Of a stretch of 64,000 nt of DNA, positions 30,285-39,527 are shown piece after piece (position 1 is the stretch's first letter; each line of letters opens with the position of its first letter). This DNA comes from Streptomyces californicus (lineage in GTDB: Bacteria > Actinomycetota > Actinomycetes > Streptomycetales > Streptomycetaceae). Position numbers and translations under genes: made by a program. The stretch spans positions 248,001 to 312,000 of the forward strand of contig NZ_JNZZ01000008.1 in the NCBI RefSeq assembly GCF_000717645.1, written 5' to 3'. Under the pieces are notes generated by a model, which was not told the DNA's origin, ran no database searches, and was given only the letters and a program-made list of their open reading frames with translations.

Positions 30285-31463
30285 ATGACCGACCCGACGA
30301 AGGACCCCCGCTTCCTCCGGGACCCCTATCCGACCTACGCGGCCATGCGTTCGGCCTGCCCGGTGCAGCCGCTGCCGGCCGGTTCCGGCGGCCGCCCCGG
30401 CTATCTGGTCACCGGCTACGCGGAAGCCCGGGAGGCCCTCGCCGACCCCCGGCTGTCGAAGGACACCGCCCGTTTCTTCGCGGGCGCGGAGTCACGGCGC
30501 CGACCGCATCCCGCGGTCGCCCACACCATGCTGGCCAGCGACCCGCCCCACCACACCCGGCTGCGCAGGCTGGTGGCCAGGGCTTTCACCACCGGCAGCG
30601 TCGAGCGGCTGCGCCCGTTCATCACCCGCACCACCGACCGCCTGCTCGACCAGTGGCCCACCGAAGGACCCGTCGACTTCGTGGCCGGTCTCGCCGCACC
30701 GCTCCCGGTCGCCGTGATCTGCGAGCTGCTCGGAGTGCCGCAGGCCGAGCGGCCCGATGTCCAGCGCTGGTCCGCGCGGCTGTTCGCGGCCGGAGACCCC
30801 GCGGTCGTCGACACCGCCTCGCACGCCGTGGCCGCCTACACGGCCGGGCTCGTCGCCCGCAGACGACAGGACCCCAGCGACTCGCTCCTCGACCAGCTCA
30901 TCACGGCGTGCGACGCCGACGACGACGTGAGCGAGCAGGACCTGGTCTCCCTGGCCGTCCTGCTGCTCGTGGCCGGACACGAGACCACCACCAACGCCCT
31001 CGGCAACGCGCTTCTCGCGCTCCTCACCGCCCCGGGCGAACTGGACCGCGTGCGGCGAAACCCCCAGGACATCCCCGCCGCGCTGGACGAGCTGCTCCGC
31101 TACGACTCCGCGGTGAGCACGGCCACCTTCAGGTTCACCACGGAGCCCGTCACGCTCGGCGGCGCCGATCTCCCCGCCGGCGCTCCGGTCCTGGTCGCCC
31201 TCGGGGCCGCCAACCGGGACCCGGCGCGGTTCCCGGCGCCCGACCGGCTCGACCTGGACCGCACCGCGACCGCGCATCTCGCCTTCGGCCACGGCATCCA
31301 CCGCTGCGTCGGCGCGCCCCTGGCCAAGGCCGAGTTGGAGATCGCGTTCCGAGCGGTGCTCGCCCGCTTCCCCGGGATCAGCCTTGCCGTACCGGCGGAC
31401 CGGCTGGAGTGGCGGCGCACCCGACTCGTCCGCGGCCTGGAGTCCCTTCCCGTCATGGTGTGA
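30285..31463 (+). CDS. cytochrome P450
   Basis: 392-aa soluble bacterial class I P450 (CYP107/105-like by general appearance). I-helix oxygen-activation motif VAGHETTTN, K-helix ExxR in DELLR, and heme loop FGHGIHRCVGAPLAKAELE with the Cys thiolate. SDPPHHTRLRRLV is the usual C-helix heme-propionate motif. ATG follows GGAGCCCGAGG. No ferredoxin gene is adjacent, so electron partners are elsewhere. Substrate unknown. Confidence 0.96.
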   Translation: MTDPTKDPRFLRDPYPTYAAMRSACPVQPLPAGSGGRPGYLVTGYAEAREALADPRLSKDTARFFAGAESRRRPHPAVAHTMLASDPPHHTRLRRLVARAFTTGSVERLRPFITRTTDRLLDQWPTEGPVDFVAGLAAPLPVAVICELLGVPQAERPDVQRWSARLFAAGDPAVVDTASHAVAAYTAGLVARRRQDPSDSLLDQLITACDADDDVSEQDLVSLAVLLLVAGHETTTNALGNALLALLTAPGELDRVRRNPQDIPAALDELLRYDSAVSTATFRFTTEPVTLGGADLPAGAPVLVALGAANRDPARFPAPDRLDLDRTATAHLAFGHGIHRCVGAPLAKAELEIAFRAVLARFPGISLAVPADRLEWRRTRLVRGLESLPVMV

Positions 31464-31551
31464 CGCCGGAGAATGGTGTGACGCCGGGGAACCGGCGAAG
31501 CTCGGGGCGGCTCCTGGCCCCCAGGTGCCGCCCCAGGCGTCGTGGACCCGG

Positions 31552-32127
31552 TCAGGATCCGCCGGACACGCCTTGGACGCCGGACACGCCTTGGGCGCCG
31601 GACGGGCCGGAACCGCCCCGGTCCGCACCCGTCAGGGTGTCCAGCGCCTCCGACAGCCGCTCCAACGCGCCCACCGCGTCGCTCAGGCCCTCCACCCCCA
31701 GCTCCCCCGCCAGCCGCGCGGCGAACTCCGCGTGGGGCGGGCCGATCCGGGCCACCGCCCGGCGCCCCGCATCCGTCACCCGCAACAACTTCGCGCGGCG
31801 GTGCGCCGGGTTCTCCGTGTACTCCGCGAGCCCCCGCTCGACCAGCAGGTCCGCGATCCGCTGCACGCTCTGCCGGGTGATCCCCATCGACCGGGCGATC
31901 CCCGCCACCGGCAGCGGCTCCACCAGCACCGCGCCCAGCACCTGCCACCACGCCGACGTGAGCCCGGCCGGCCGCGCCAACTCGTCGGCCACCGAAAGGA
32001 ACTGCCCGTTCAGCCGGAACGCCGTCACCGCCGCCCGGCTCAGCGACTCCTGCGCGGACGGGACGCCGTTCGCCCGCGCCGCCTCACTCACCCGCGCCCC
32101 CTCGCTCTCCCGCGCCGCCTCACTCAC
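31552..32127 (-). CDS. MarR family regulator coupled to DJ-1-like gene
   Basis: 191 aa. wHTH about residues 70-130 (VAGIARSMGITRQSVQRIADL, wing NPAHRRAKLLRVTDAG). The GTG at 32127 overlaps the preceding stop (GTGA), so translation is coupled. The N-terminus has an imperfect duplication (VSEAARESEGARVSEAARANG) encoded by a short tandem repeat, and the C-terminus ends in GVSGVQGVSGGS, also repeat-derived. Two palindromes upstream of the operon are probable autoregulatory operators. Confidence 0.88.
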   Translation of the reverse strand: MSEAARESEGARVSEAARANGVPSAQESLSRAAVTAFRLNGQFLSVADELARPAGLTSAWWQVLGAVLVEPLPVAGIARSMGITRQSVQRIADLLVERGLAEYTENPAHRRAKLLRVTDAGRRAVARIGPPHAEFAARLAGELGVEGLSDAVGALERLSEALDTLTGADRGGSGPSGAQGVSGVQGVSGGS

Positions 32128-32743
32128 CCTGCAACACCTCGTACGCGCTCGGGTCCGAGTCGTGGAACAGCCGGTACCACGCGTCCAGCTTCTTCGCGTC
32201 GTACACCCCGAGCAGCGCGAACACCTCGCGCGCGAACGCCACCGGCTCCGTCGGCCCGGCCGTGACCAGGCGCCCGCCCCCGTCCGCCCCGGGGTCCGTG
32301 ACCGCGTCCGTCTCCACGTACCGCTCGCCGCCCGCGTACCCCGTCGCCGCGAGGTAGAAGGAGACCGCGCTCGTGTGCGCCCGGTCGTCCAGCAGCCCTT
32401 CCCGGGCCAGCCCGGCCGTCGCCCCGCAGATCGCCGCGACCGGCGTCCCCGCGTCCAGGAAGCCCCGGGCCGCCCGCGCGAACGGGGCCAGGGCCTCGCC
32501 GGTGTCCCAGGCGGCCGCACCGGTCAGGATCAGCAACGCGCTGTCCCGCGGCCGCAGTTCGTCCACTGTCAGATCGGGCCGGACGCGCAGGCCGCCCATG
32601 GTCGTCACCGGCTCGCGGGTGAGCCCCACGGTCCGCACGGTGTAGCCGTTCTGGGTGAGATGGGCGGTCGTGTGCCCCGTCTCCCAGTCGGCGAAGGTGT
32701 CGTAGACGGCGAGATGCACGGTCTTGGCGCTGCTGCTGGTCAT
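32120..32743 (-). CDS. DJ-1/PfpI family protein
   Basis: 207 aa, flavodoxin-like fold. The nucleophile elbow is AAICGATAGLA with the conserved Cys. Typical members are glyoxalases/deglycases, chaperones or isonitrile hydratases; YVETDAVTDPGADGGGRLVTAG corresponds to the family region after the elbow. First gene of an operon with a MarR regulator, behind tandem operators, so probably induced by the MarR ligand, perhaps an electrophile or oxidant. Confidence 0.9.
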   Translation of the reverse strand: MTSSSAKTVHLAVYDTFADWETGHTTAHLTQNGYTVRTVGLTREPVTTMGGLRVRPDLTVDELRPRDSALLILTGAAAWDTGEALAPFARAARGFLDAGTPVAAICGATAGLAREGLLDDRAHTSAVSFYLAATGYAGGERYVETDAVTDPGADGGGRLVTAGPTEPVAFAREVFALLGVYDAKKLDAWYRLFHDSDPSAYEVLQGE

Positions 32744-32762
32744 GACGGCCTCCTCGGCTCTA

Positions 32763-32798
32763 TGACAGAAGGCTGTCAGTTCGACAGCATGCTGTCAA
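32763..32798 (-). promoter_or_regulatory. tandem MarR operators before DJ-1/MarR operon
   Basis: TGACAGAAGGCTGTCA (32763-32778) and CGACAGCATGCTGTCA (32783-32798) share GACAG-N4-CTGTCA arms, 20 bp apart; the second contains a perfect 14-bp palindrome. They end about 20 nt upstream of the DJ-1 start codon. Confidence 0.75.
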
Positions 32799-32956
32799 TA
32801 GGTGCAGAGGTGTCCACGGGTGCCGCAGGCGTGTCCACGGGTGCCGCAGGGACGACCACGGATGCCGGTGGAATGCGACACCCTGCCGACCCATCCGCCC
32901 CAGGCCGTACAACGTGGCCATGGAGAGCGGACCCCGTCGCCGCCTACGCTCGCCGC

Positions 32957-34348
32957 ATGACCCCTCATGCCCCTCATGCCCCGTACGCCGACCCCGCGGC
33001 CGGTGCGGCCGTGAAGGCCGCGGACCGCGCGCACGTGTTCCACTCCTGGTCCGCCCAGGGCCTCATCGACCCGCTCGCCGTCGCCGGCGCCGAGGGGTCC
33101 TACTTCTGGGACTACGACGGCAACCGCTACCTGGACTTCACCAGCGGGCTCGTCTACACCAACATCGGCTACCAGCACCCCACGGTGATCGCCGCGATCC
33201 AGGAGCAGGCGGGCAGACTCGCCACCTTCGCACCGGCGTTCGCGGTCGAGGCGCGTTCCGAGGCCGCACGCCTCATCGCCGAGCGCACCCCGGGCGACCT
33301 GGACAAGATCTTCTTCACCAACGGCGGCGCCGAGGCCGTCGAGAACGCCATCCGGATGGCCCGGCTCCACACCGGCCGTACGAAGGTGCTCTCCGCCTAC
33401 CGCTCGTACCACGGGGCCACCTCCACCGCGATCAACCTCACCGGTGACCCGCGCCGCTGGCCCTCCGACAACGGCTCGGCGGGCGTCGTCCGCTTCTGGG
33501 CCCCGTTCCTCTACCGCTCCCCGTTCCACGCCGCGAACGAGGCCGAGGAGTGCGCCCGCGCACTCCAGCATCTGGAGGACACCCTCGCCTTCGAGGGCCC
33601 GCCGACCATCGCCGCGATCATCCTGGAGACCATCCCCGGCACCGCCGGCATCATGACCCCGCCGCCCGGCTACCTCGCGGGCGTCCGCGAGATCTGCGAC
33701 CGGTACGGGATCGTCTTCGTGCTCGACGAGGTGATGGCCGGATTCGGCCGCACCGGCGCCTGGTTCGCCGCCGACCACTTCGACGTGGTGCCGGACCTCC
33801 TGACCTTCGCCAAGGGCGTCAACTCCGGTTACGTGCCGCTCGGCGGCGTCGCGATCAACGCCGAGATCGCCGCCACCTTCGAGACCCGCCCCTACCCCGG
33901 CGGCCTCACCTACTCCGGACACCCGCTGGCCTGTGCCGCCGCCGTCGCCACCATCGGCGTGATGGAGGACGAGAAGGTCGTCGAGCACGCGGCCCGGATC
34001 GGTGAGACGGTCCTCGGCCCCGGCCTGCGCGACCTGGCCGAACGCCACCCCTCGGTCGGCGAGGTGCGCGGCCTCGGCGCGTTCTGGGCGCTGGACCTGG
34101 TCCGCGACCGGGAGACCCGCGAACCGCTCGTCCCGTACAACGCCACGGGCGAGGCCAACGCCCCGATGGCGGCCTTCGGCGCGGCCGCGAAGAAGGAAGG
34201 GCTGTGGCCCTTCATCAACATGAACCGAACCCACGCCGTCCCCGCCTGCAACGTCTCCGAGGCCGAGGCCGCGGAAGGGCTCGCCGCCTTGGACGCCGCC
34301 CTCTCCGTCGCGGACAGGTACACGGTGGAGGCGGGCACGGGCGCGTAG
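32957..34348 (+). CDS. class III PLP-dependent aminotransferase
   Basis: 463-aa omega-type aminotransferase (beta-alanine/4-aminobutyrate-like group). FFTNGGAEAVENAIRMAR binds the PLP phosphate, FVLDEVMAGFGRTG carries the PLP-pyridine Asp, and the Schiff-base Lys lies in LLTFAKGVNSGYVPLGG. ATG at 32957; no strong ribosome site, so the start could differ slightly. Followed by a GntR regulator gene that may control it. Amine donor not readable. Confidence 0.94.
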   Translation: MTPHAPHAPYADPAAGAAVKAADRAHVFHSWSAQGLIDPLAVAGAEGSYFWDYDGNRYLDFTSGLVYTNIGYQHPTVIAAIQEQAGRLATFAPAFAVEARSEAARLIAERTPGDLDKIFFTNGGAEAVENAIRMARLHTGRTKVLSAYRSYHGATSTAINLTGDPRRWPSDNGSAGVVRFWAPFLYRSPFHAANEAEECARALQHLEDTLAFEGPPTIAAIILETIPGTAGIMTPPPGYLAGVREICDRYGIVFVLDEVMAGFGRTGAWFAADHFDVVPDLLTFAKGVNSGYVPLGGVAINAEIAATFETRPYPGGLTYSGHPLACAAAVATIGVMEDEKVVEHAARIGETVLGPGLRDLAERHPSVGEVRGLGAFWALDLVRDRETREPLVPYNATGEANAPMAAFGAAAKKEGLWPFINMNRTHAVPACNVSEAEAAEGLAALDAALSVADRYTVEAGTGA

Positions 34349-34543
34349 AACCCCTTCCGCACCCGCGTTCCGTACTCCGGGTGATCGCCCCTGTACGCAG
34401 CCGTACGACCCCCGGCGTGCCCGGAATCGGGCACGGCGGGGGTCTGGCTTAAGGTGACCCGAGCCAGTGGTGCCCCGGGCCGGAAACAGCCGGTGAACGG
34501 GGTGGGCGGCGCGGACAGGGACGTACGTACGGAGGGGGCCGGG

Positions 34544-35263
34544 ATGAGTCCGAGCGGAGGCGTGACGCGCAACACCCTGCGCCGGCAGATCGCGGACGCC
34601 CTGCGGGACGAGGTGGTCGCGGGGCGGCTGCCGCCGGGCCGGGCCTTCACCGTGAAGCAGATAGCCGAGCAGTACGGGGTCTCCGCGACCCCGGTCCGCG
34701 AGGCGCTCTTCGACCTCTCCGCGCAGGGCCTCCTCGTCTCCGACCAGCACCGGGGCTTCCAGGTACGCGAGTTCACGGTCGCCGACTACCGCGCGATGGC
34801 CGAGGCCCGCGCCCTCGTCGTCGACGGCCTGTTCCGTGACTCCGCCGAGCAGGTCGCCATCCTGCCCGAGGCGCTCGCCCCGATCCGCCGGCGCGCGGCG
34901 GAGGCGGTCCGCGCGGCGAAGGGTGGCGACCTCGACGTGCTGATCGGGTACGACCTGAGGTTCTGGCGGGAGCTCGGGCAGTTCGTCCGCAACCCCTACC
35001 TCGCCGACTTCCTCACCCGGCTCCGGGTCCAGGCATGGGTGTTCGCCGTGCACCGGCTGCGCCGCGACGGCGTGGACGAGGACGTGCTGTGGTTCGGCCA
35101 CGAGGAACTGGTCGAGGCCATCGGCCGCGGCGACCGCGAGCAGGTCAGGGCCGCGATGCACGCGTACTACGGCCACGCGCTGGCCTGGGCGGAACGGCTG
35201 GAGGCCCGGGAGAGCCGGGACGCCGAGGCGCGACCGCCGGGGGAGCCGGGCGCGCGGGCGTGA
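34544..35263 (+). CDS. GntR family regulator (FadR/FCD type)
   Basis: 239 aa. N-terminal wHTH about residues 10-70 (RQIADALRDEVVAGRLPPGR, QIAEQYGVSATPVREALFDL), then an all-helical FCD ligand domain with acidic/His metal-site candidates (DLRFWRELG, NPYLADFLTRL, HEELVEAI). GGAGGGGG precedes the ATG. Lies about 195 nt after the aminotransferase and 88 nt before a hypothetical gene. Confidence 0.92.
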   Translation: MSPSGGVTRNTLRRQIADALRDEVVAGRLPPGRAFTVKQIAEQYGVSATPVREALFDLSAQGLLVSDQHRGFQVREFTVADYRAMAEARALVVDGLFRDSAEQVAILPEALAPIRRRAAEAVRAAKGGDLDVLIGYDLRFWRELGQFVRNPYLADFLTRLRVQAWVFAVHRLRRDGVDEDVLWFGHEELVEAIGRGDREQVRAAMHAYYGHALAWAERLEARESRDAEARPPGEPGARA

Positions 35264-35351
35264 GGCCGTGGCCGCCGGGGCCCTGTGCGTGGGGTTCGCC
35301 CCGCATTACGCTGGTCCGACGATCGCCGAACCCGTTGGAGAGCGAGACTTC

Positions 35352-36002
35352 GTGGCCTGTGACCTGTGGCTGGTCCCCCTCGTCGACGTGCTGTGCCACA
35401 GCGCCGACAATCCGTTCGCCGAAGAGATCGCCGTCTACGACAAGGCGCTGAACGACGCGGGGCTGCCCCCCGTCCCCGTCTACGCCTACATGCCGGGCCT
35501 CAACGGGGACGTCGCCCCCGTGGCCGGTTTCGACTACGACGCCCTGCACTTCCTGCGCCGGGCGTACCTGCTCCAGCTCAGCGGCCTCGCGGTCACCCCC
35601 GTCGAGGGTCTCGACGGCGAGTACGAGCGTCTGCTGGAGATGTTCGAGCAGGGCGCGCAGCAGTCGCACCTGGTCTGGCACTACGACCACGCCGGGGCGT
35701 ACGTGCCGGTGGACTTCCCGGCGCCGCTCTCCGACGACGCGCTCCTGGCCGGCGGCGGGCCGCTGGGCTCCGCGCACGGGCTGCTGCGGGAGCTGCAGTT
35801 CGTCGCCCCGGCCATCGGCATCGACCCGGCCAACCCCCCGGCCGCCCCGCAGCCTCCCGCCGGGCCGACCACGCTGGAGGAGCCGGCGGCCCCGATCCCG
35901 TACGACGACAGCCCGTTCGCCCGGGAACGGCACGTCTGGCTCGGCCTCCACGCGGCGGCGACCCGCAGCCTGGCGCAGGGCTCGATGATCATCTTCAGCT
36001 GA
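35352..36002 (+). CDS. hypothetical protein, Streptomyces-type
   Basis: Function not recognised. 216 aa, acidic, soluble, no signal peptide or TM helix. Aromatic-rich central region (DYDALHFLRRAYLLQLSG, LVWHYDHAGAYVPVDF) and a Pro-rich segment near residue 165 (NPPAAPQPPAGPTTLEEPAAP), then SPFARERHVWLGLHAAATRS. GTG 35352 with GGAGAG about 11 nt upstream was chosen; an earlier in-frame start exists at 35268. It lies beside the SLATT/YbaB/recR block. Confidence 0.8.
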   Translation: MACDLWLVPLVDVLCHSADNPFAEEIAVYDKALNDAGLPPVPVYAYMPGLNGDVAPVAGFDYDALHFLRRAYLLQLSGLAVTPVEGLDGEYERLLEMFEQGAQQSHLVWHYDHAGAYVPVDFPAPLSDDALLAGGGPLGSAHGLLRELQFVAPAIGIDPANPPAAPQPPAGPTTLEEPAAPIPYDDSPFARERHVWLGLHAAATRSLAQGSMIIFS

Positions 36003-36364
36003 CCCGACTACGGACCGCTGCCGCGCGGGGCGTCCGGCCCGTGCGGCGTGGAGTGACCGGGGTGCCGGGGGCGTTCCGCCCGTCCGGTGTGGGGTGACCG
36101 GGGTGGCCGGGTGCTGGGCGGCGTCCCGCCGGCCCGGCCCGAGGCCGACCCGTGCGCCGGGGGCCGTCCGGCCCGGAGCGGCCGGACTGCCGACACGCGG
36201 CCCGTCCGACCCGGGGCGACCGGCGTCCCGCCCGTCCGGCCCGGGGGCGTCCCGGGCTCCGGGGGCGTCCGGCCCGCCAGAGCGCCCCCGCAGGGCCCGG
36301 CCCCTCCCACCGAGGGGCAGAGGACCCCGGCCCCTTTCACCGAGAGGCAGGACCCCGGCGCCTC
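36003..36364. repeat. convergent gap with CG-rich and 28-30-bp repeats
   Basis: About 300 nt of degenerate GTCCGGCCCG/GGGCGTCC sequence, followed by three units (36301, 36331, 36359; 28-30-bp spacing) of the type CCCCTTTCACCGAGAGGCAG. The last unit reaches into the 3' end of the SLATT gene. No gene seen. Confidence 0.65.
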
Positions 36365-37204
36365 TCACCGAGGGGGCGACTCCGGCGGCCGCTGCCGGGG
36401 CATGTTCGGCCGCGCCGCCACGGACGGCATCGCGAACCGCCCCGGCGCCGCCCCCTGCTCCCCGCGCCCCCCGGCGCTCCCGGAGGCGAGGGCCTGCATG
36501 CCCATCGGCGCGGGCCCGGCCCGGAACTCCACCATCCAGTCCGCCGTCTCCGACCGCACCAGTTCGGTCACGTCCTCCGAGAACCGCCGCAGCACCCCCA
36601 GGCACCGCTCGGTCGCCTCGCTGGCCGTGCCCTCGGTCGGGCCGAGCACCTCCCGTACGCACTCCGACGCCCAGTCGAACTGGAGGACCTGGAGCCGCCG
36701 CTGCACCGCCTGGGCCGTGGCCAGGTTCCTTATCCAGCCGGAGGTGAGGCCGAAGTACCGGTCGCAGGCCATGCAGGCCGCCCCCAGCAGCAGCGACAGA
36801 TAGCCCCAGCCCGCCGAACCGCTCAGCGCCCCGGTCAGGTCGAGCAGCGGCAGGGCCGCCCCGGCGACCGCCCCGGCGGCCGTGCCCATCCGCAGCCCCC
36901 GCGCGGCCCGCCGCTTCCAGACGCGGTCGTTCAGATACCAGTCGGCGGTGTCCAGCGCCCCGGCCTCGACCCAGCGGTAGAGCTCGTCGAGCCGTTCGGC
37001 CGGCTCCCCCCAGTCGCCGAGCGGGAACGGGCGCCCGGTCAGATCCCGCCCCCCTCGGCCGCCGGCGGCACGCTTCTGCCCGGCGGAACCGGGGCCGGGC
37101 CCCGGGCCGGCGTCGGAAGCGGAATGCACTACTCCGTTTTCACCGGATCCCGCATCGGACTCCTTGCGGGGCGGCCCCTCGGGCTGCATATCCGGCTGAC
37201 TCAC
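36365..37204 (-). CDS. SLATT-domain membrane protein
   Basis: 279 aa. Two adjacent TM helices (MGTAAGAVAGAALPLLDL and GWGYLSLLLGAACMACD) followed by an amphipathic helical segment (AQAVQRRLQVLQFDWASECV) match the SLATT architecture, found in proteins proposed as pore-forming effectors in nucleotide-signal conflict systems and in Streptomyces core genes. The GTG at 37204 has GAGGAG about 9 nt upstream. N- and C-terminal regions are low-complexity Pro/Gly. No signalling partner (nucleotide cyclase, SMODS) is adjacent, so a defence role is not supported here. Confidence 0.82.
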   Translation of the reverse strand: MSQPDMQPEGPPRKESDAGSGENGVVHSASDAGPGPGPGSAGQKRAAGGRGGRDLTGRPFPLGDWGEPAERLDELYRWVEAGALDTADWYLNDRVWKRRAARGLRMGTAAGAVAGAALPLLDLTGALSGSAGWGYLSLLLGAACMACDRYFGLTSGWIRNLATAQAVQRRLQVLQFDWASECVREVLGPTEGTASEATERCLGVLRRFSEDVTELVRSETADWMVEFRAGPAPMGMQALASGSAGGRGEQGAAPGRFAMPSVAARPNMPRQRPPESPPR

Positions 37205-37610
37205 CGGGGCACTCCTCTGCACTCTGACGGACGGGACGGACGGACGCGTGGGGCTCCCCCGAATCGGGCCCGGACCCGGCCTCCGGCCGGGCCCCGAGAG
37301 GGATGGGGGCGGTCCGCGCGACCGGGAGACCTTCGAGATCCCCGAAACCCCTGAGGGGTAACTCTGCGTCACCGCACAGGCACGCTCGCGTGTCGATGTG
37401 CATGCCCTTCCTACCGCCGAATGGTGGGCCGTGGGGTCGAAAACGCGGGATTCCCGCCTGCGGGGGGTCGCTGGTCAGGTATAGGAGCGCTCACGGCGGT
37501 CCGCGAATCTCACCCGAAAGAGTTGCTCCCCGGCGGGTGGAGCGCCGTGCCCGGGGAGCACGTAGGCTCGGCTTACCGAAACATTCGTCGTCGAAATGCC
37601 AGGAGTGACC
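37205..37610. other. divergent gap between SLATT and YbaB genes
   Basis: 406 nt. Contains a short GCGGGATTCCCGC hairpin and otherwise no recognised element. I looked for the SRP 4.5S RNA and a tRNA because bacterial YbaB loci often carry them, and found neither. Confidence 0.6.
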
Positions 37611-37955
37611 GTGATTCCCGGTGGTGGCCAGCCCAACATGCAGCAGCTCCTCCAGCAGGCCCAGAAGATGCAGCAGGACCTCGCCGAGGCCCAGGAGGAA
37701 CTGGGCAGGACCGAGGTCGACGGACAGGCGGGCGGCGGTCTCGTACGGGCCACCGTGACCGGTTCCGGCGAGCTGCGCTCCCTGGTGATCGACCCGAAGG
37801 CGGTGGACCCGGAGGACACCGAGACGCTCGCCGACCTCGTCGTCGCGGCCGTCCAGGCGGCCAACGAGAACGCGCAGACGCTCCAGCGGGAGAAGCTCGG
37901 CCCGCTGACGCAGGGTCTGGGCGGCGGGGGCGGCATCCCGGGTCTGCCGTTCTGA
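37611..37955 (+). CDS. YbaB/EbfC family nucleoid-associated protein
   Basis: 114 aa, dimeric DNA-binding protein that coats and bridges DNA. Helical [20 protein letters not shown], beta strands [20 protein letters not shown] and helix [15 protein letters not shown] fit the family fold; Gly-rich tail. GTG 37611 is chosen because AGGAG lies 6 nt upstream. Directly precedes recR, the near-universal synteny that links it to recombination and repair. Confidence 0.95.
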   Translation: MIPGGGQPNMQQLLQQAQKMQQDLAEAQEELGRTEVDGQAGGGLVRATVTGSGELRSLVIDPKAVDPEDTETLADLVVAAVQAANENAQTLQREKLGPLTQGLGGGGGIPGLPF

Positions 37956-38046
37956 CCCCACCGGATCCGGGCGGGCCCGCCGGGGCCTACTGGTACCGAC
38001 CCGTACCCACTACGGTACGGAGCAGGAAGCGAAGAGAGGCGTTCCG

Positions 38047-38646
38047 TTGTACGAAGGCGTGGTTCAGGACCTCATCGACGAACTGGGCAGGCTGCCCGGC
38101 GTCGGTCCCAAGAGCGCGCAGCGGATCGCCTTCCACATCCTCCAGGCCGAGCCCACGGACGTACGCCGGCTCGCGCACGCCCTCCTGGAGGTCAAGGACA
38201 AGGTCCGGTTCTGCGTCGTGTGCGGCAACGTCGCGCAGCAGGAGCAGTGCGGGATCTGCCGGGACGCGCGCCGCGACCAGGCGGTCATCTGCGTGGTCGA
38301 GGAGCCCAAGGACGTCGTGGCGATCGAGCGGACGCGGGAGTTCCGGGGCCGCTACCACGTTCTGGGCGGGGCGATCAGCCCCATCGAGGGCGTCGGCCCG
38401 GACGATCTGCGCATCCGCGAGCTGCTGGCGCGGCTCGCGGACGGCTCCATCACGGAGCTGATCCTCGCGACCGACCCCAACCTGGAGGGCGAGGCCACCG
38501 CGACGTACCTGGCGCGGATGGTCAAGCCGATGGGCCTCAAGGTGACCCGGCTGGCCAGTGGTCTGCCGGTCGGCGGCGACCTGGAGTACGCAGACGAGGT
38601 CACCCTGGGCCGGGCGTTCGAGGGAAGGCGGCTGCTGGATGTCTAG
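38047..38646 (+). CDS. recR: recombination mediator RecR
   Basis: 199 aa. Acts with RecF/RecO in loading RecA at single-strand gaps. N-terminal HhH ([17 protein letters not shown]), zinc finger [16 protein letters not shown], then Toprim ([37 protein letters not shown]). TTG start with GAGAGG upstream. Second gene after YbaB in a short operon. Confidence 0.98.
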   Translation: MYEGVVQDLIDELGRLPGVGPKSAQRIAFHILQAEPTDVRRLAHALLEVKDKVRFCVVCGNVAQQEQCGICRDARRDQAVICVVEEPKDVVAIERTREFRGRYHVLGGAISPIEGVGPDDLRIRELLARLADGSITELILATDPNLEGEATATYLARMVKPMGLKVTRLASGLPVGGDLEYADEVTLGRAFEGRRLLDV

Positions 38647-38795
38647 CGCCTCCGCCGCACCCCTGCGGTCCGCCCCCGGGAGGGCGGTCGGCGCGCCGCC
38701 GTCCGCCTCGCGGCGCCCCGCCGTCACGCTCTCTTCGCCGTCCGCTTCATCGTTCGCATCACCGTCTGTGACCGCGCCCACGGGAGGTCCCCTCG

Positions 38796-39455
38796 ATGTC
38801 TGACGCCACGCTGAACTCCGTCACCCAGGACCCGGGCGACTTCGCCGTCCAGATCGCGGACCAGATCAAGACGTTCATCGTCGCGGTCACGGAGGTGTCC
38901 AAGGTCGAGGAGCCGGAGGAGGCCGTTCCGGTCCTGTTGCTCCAGGTCTCGCAGCTCCTGCTCGCGGGCGGCCGGCTCGGCGCGTACGAGGACGTCCTGC
39001 CCGACGAGCGCTACGAGCCGGACCTCGGCGCGGAGCCCGACGCGGACGGCCTGCGTGAGCGGTTCGCGGCGCTGCTGGAGCCGATCGACGTCTACTCCGA
39101 GGTCTTCGACCCGTACGAGCCCCGCAAGGCCCCGGTCCCGCACCGGATCTCCGACGACCTGGCCGACCTGGTCACCGACCTCGGCCACGGCCTGGCGCAC
39201 TACGAGGCCGACCGCACCGCCGAGGCGCTGTGGTGGTGGCAGTTCTCGTACTTCTCCAACTGGGGCTCCACCGCCTCCGCCACCCTGCGCGCCCTCCAGT
39301 CCCTGGTCGCCCACATCCGCCTGGGCCAGCCCCTCGCGGAACTGGACGGCCTGGACACCGACCAGGACCCGGGCGACGACGACCTCGCGGAAGAAGCGGG
39401 CCGCGTGATGCTCCAGGAGATCGCGGGCCCGCTGGGCCTGCGCCCGGTGCAGTAG
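38796..39455 (+). CDS. DUF5063 family protein
   Basis: 219 aa acidic soluble protein, function unknown. All-helical; conserved Trp cluster AEALWWWQFSYFSNWGSTA and N-terminal FAVQIADQIKTFIVAVTEVS fit the DUF5063 family that follows recR in actinobacteria. GGGAGG precedes the ATG. The 150 nt between it and recR is Ser/Ala-coding-like sequence with no gene. Confidence 0.88.
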   Translation: MSDATLNSVTQDPGDFAVQIADQIKTFIVAVTEVSKVEEPEEAVPVLLLQVSQLLLAGGRLGAYEDVLPDERYEPDLGAEPDADGLRERFAALLEPIDVYSEVFDPYEPRKAPVPHRISDDLADLVTDLGHGLAHYEADRTAEALWWWQFSYFSNWGSTASATLRALQSLVAHIRLGQPLAELDGLDTDQDPGDDDLAEEAGRVMLQEIAGPLGLRPVQ

Positions 39456-39527
39456 GGGCGGCCCCGGCCCGGGAAGAGCCGGGACCCGCGCGCCCCCTCC
39501 GCCCCGCGTCGCTCTCGGCGGCGGCCG

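Noticed and set aside
29042..34348. Very long open frame on the plus strand across the kinase, P450 and MarR loci
   Set aside because: Only its last part (from 32957) is a real gene, the aminotransferase; the rest is antisense or out-of-frame sequence kept open by high GC.
36365..37204. SLATT effector of an anti-phage signalling system
   Set aside because: No nucleotide cyclase or sensor gene is adjacent, and the neighbours are conserved housekeeping genes.
37205..37610. Possible SRP RNA or tRNA gene near YbaB
   Set aside because: GGTCAGG occurs but not the following conserved GNRA-loop region of SRP RNA, and no cloverleaf can be folded.
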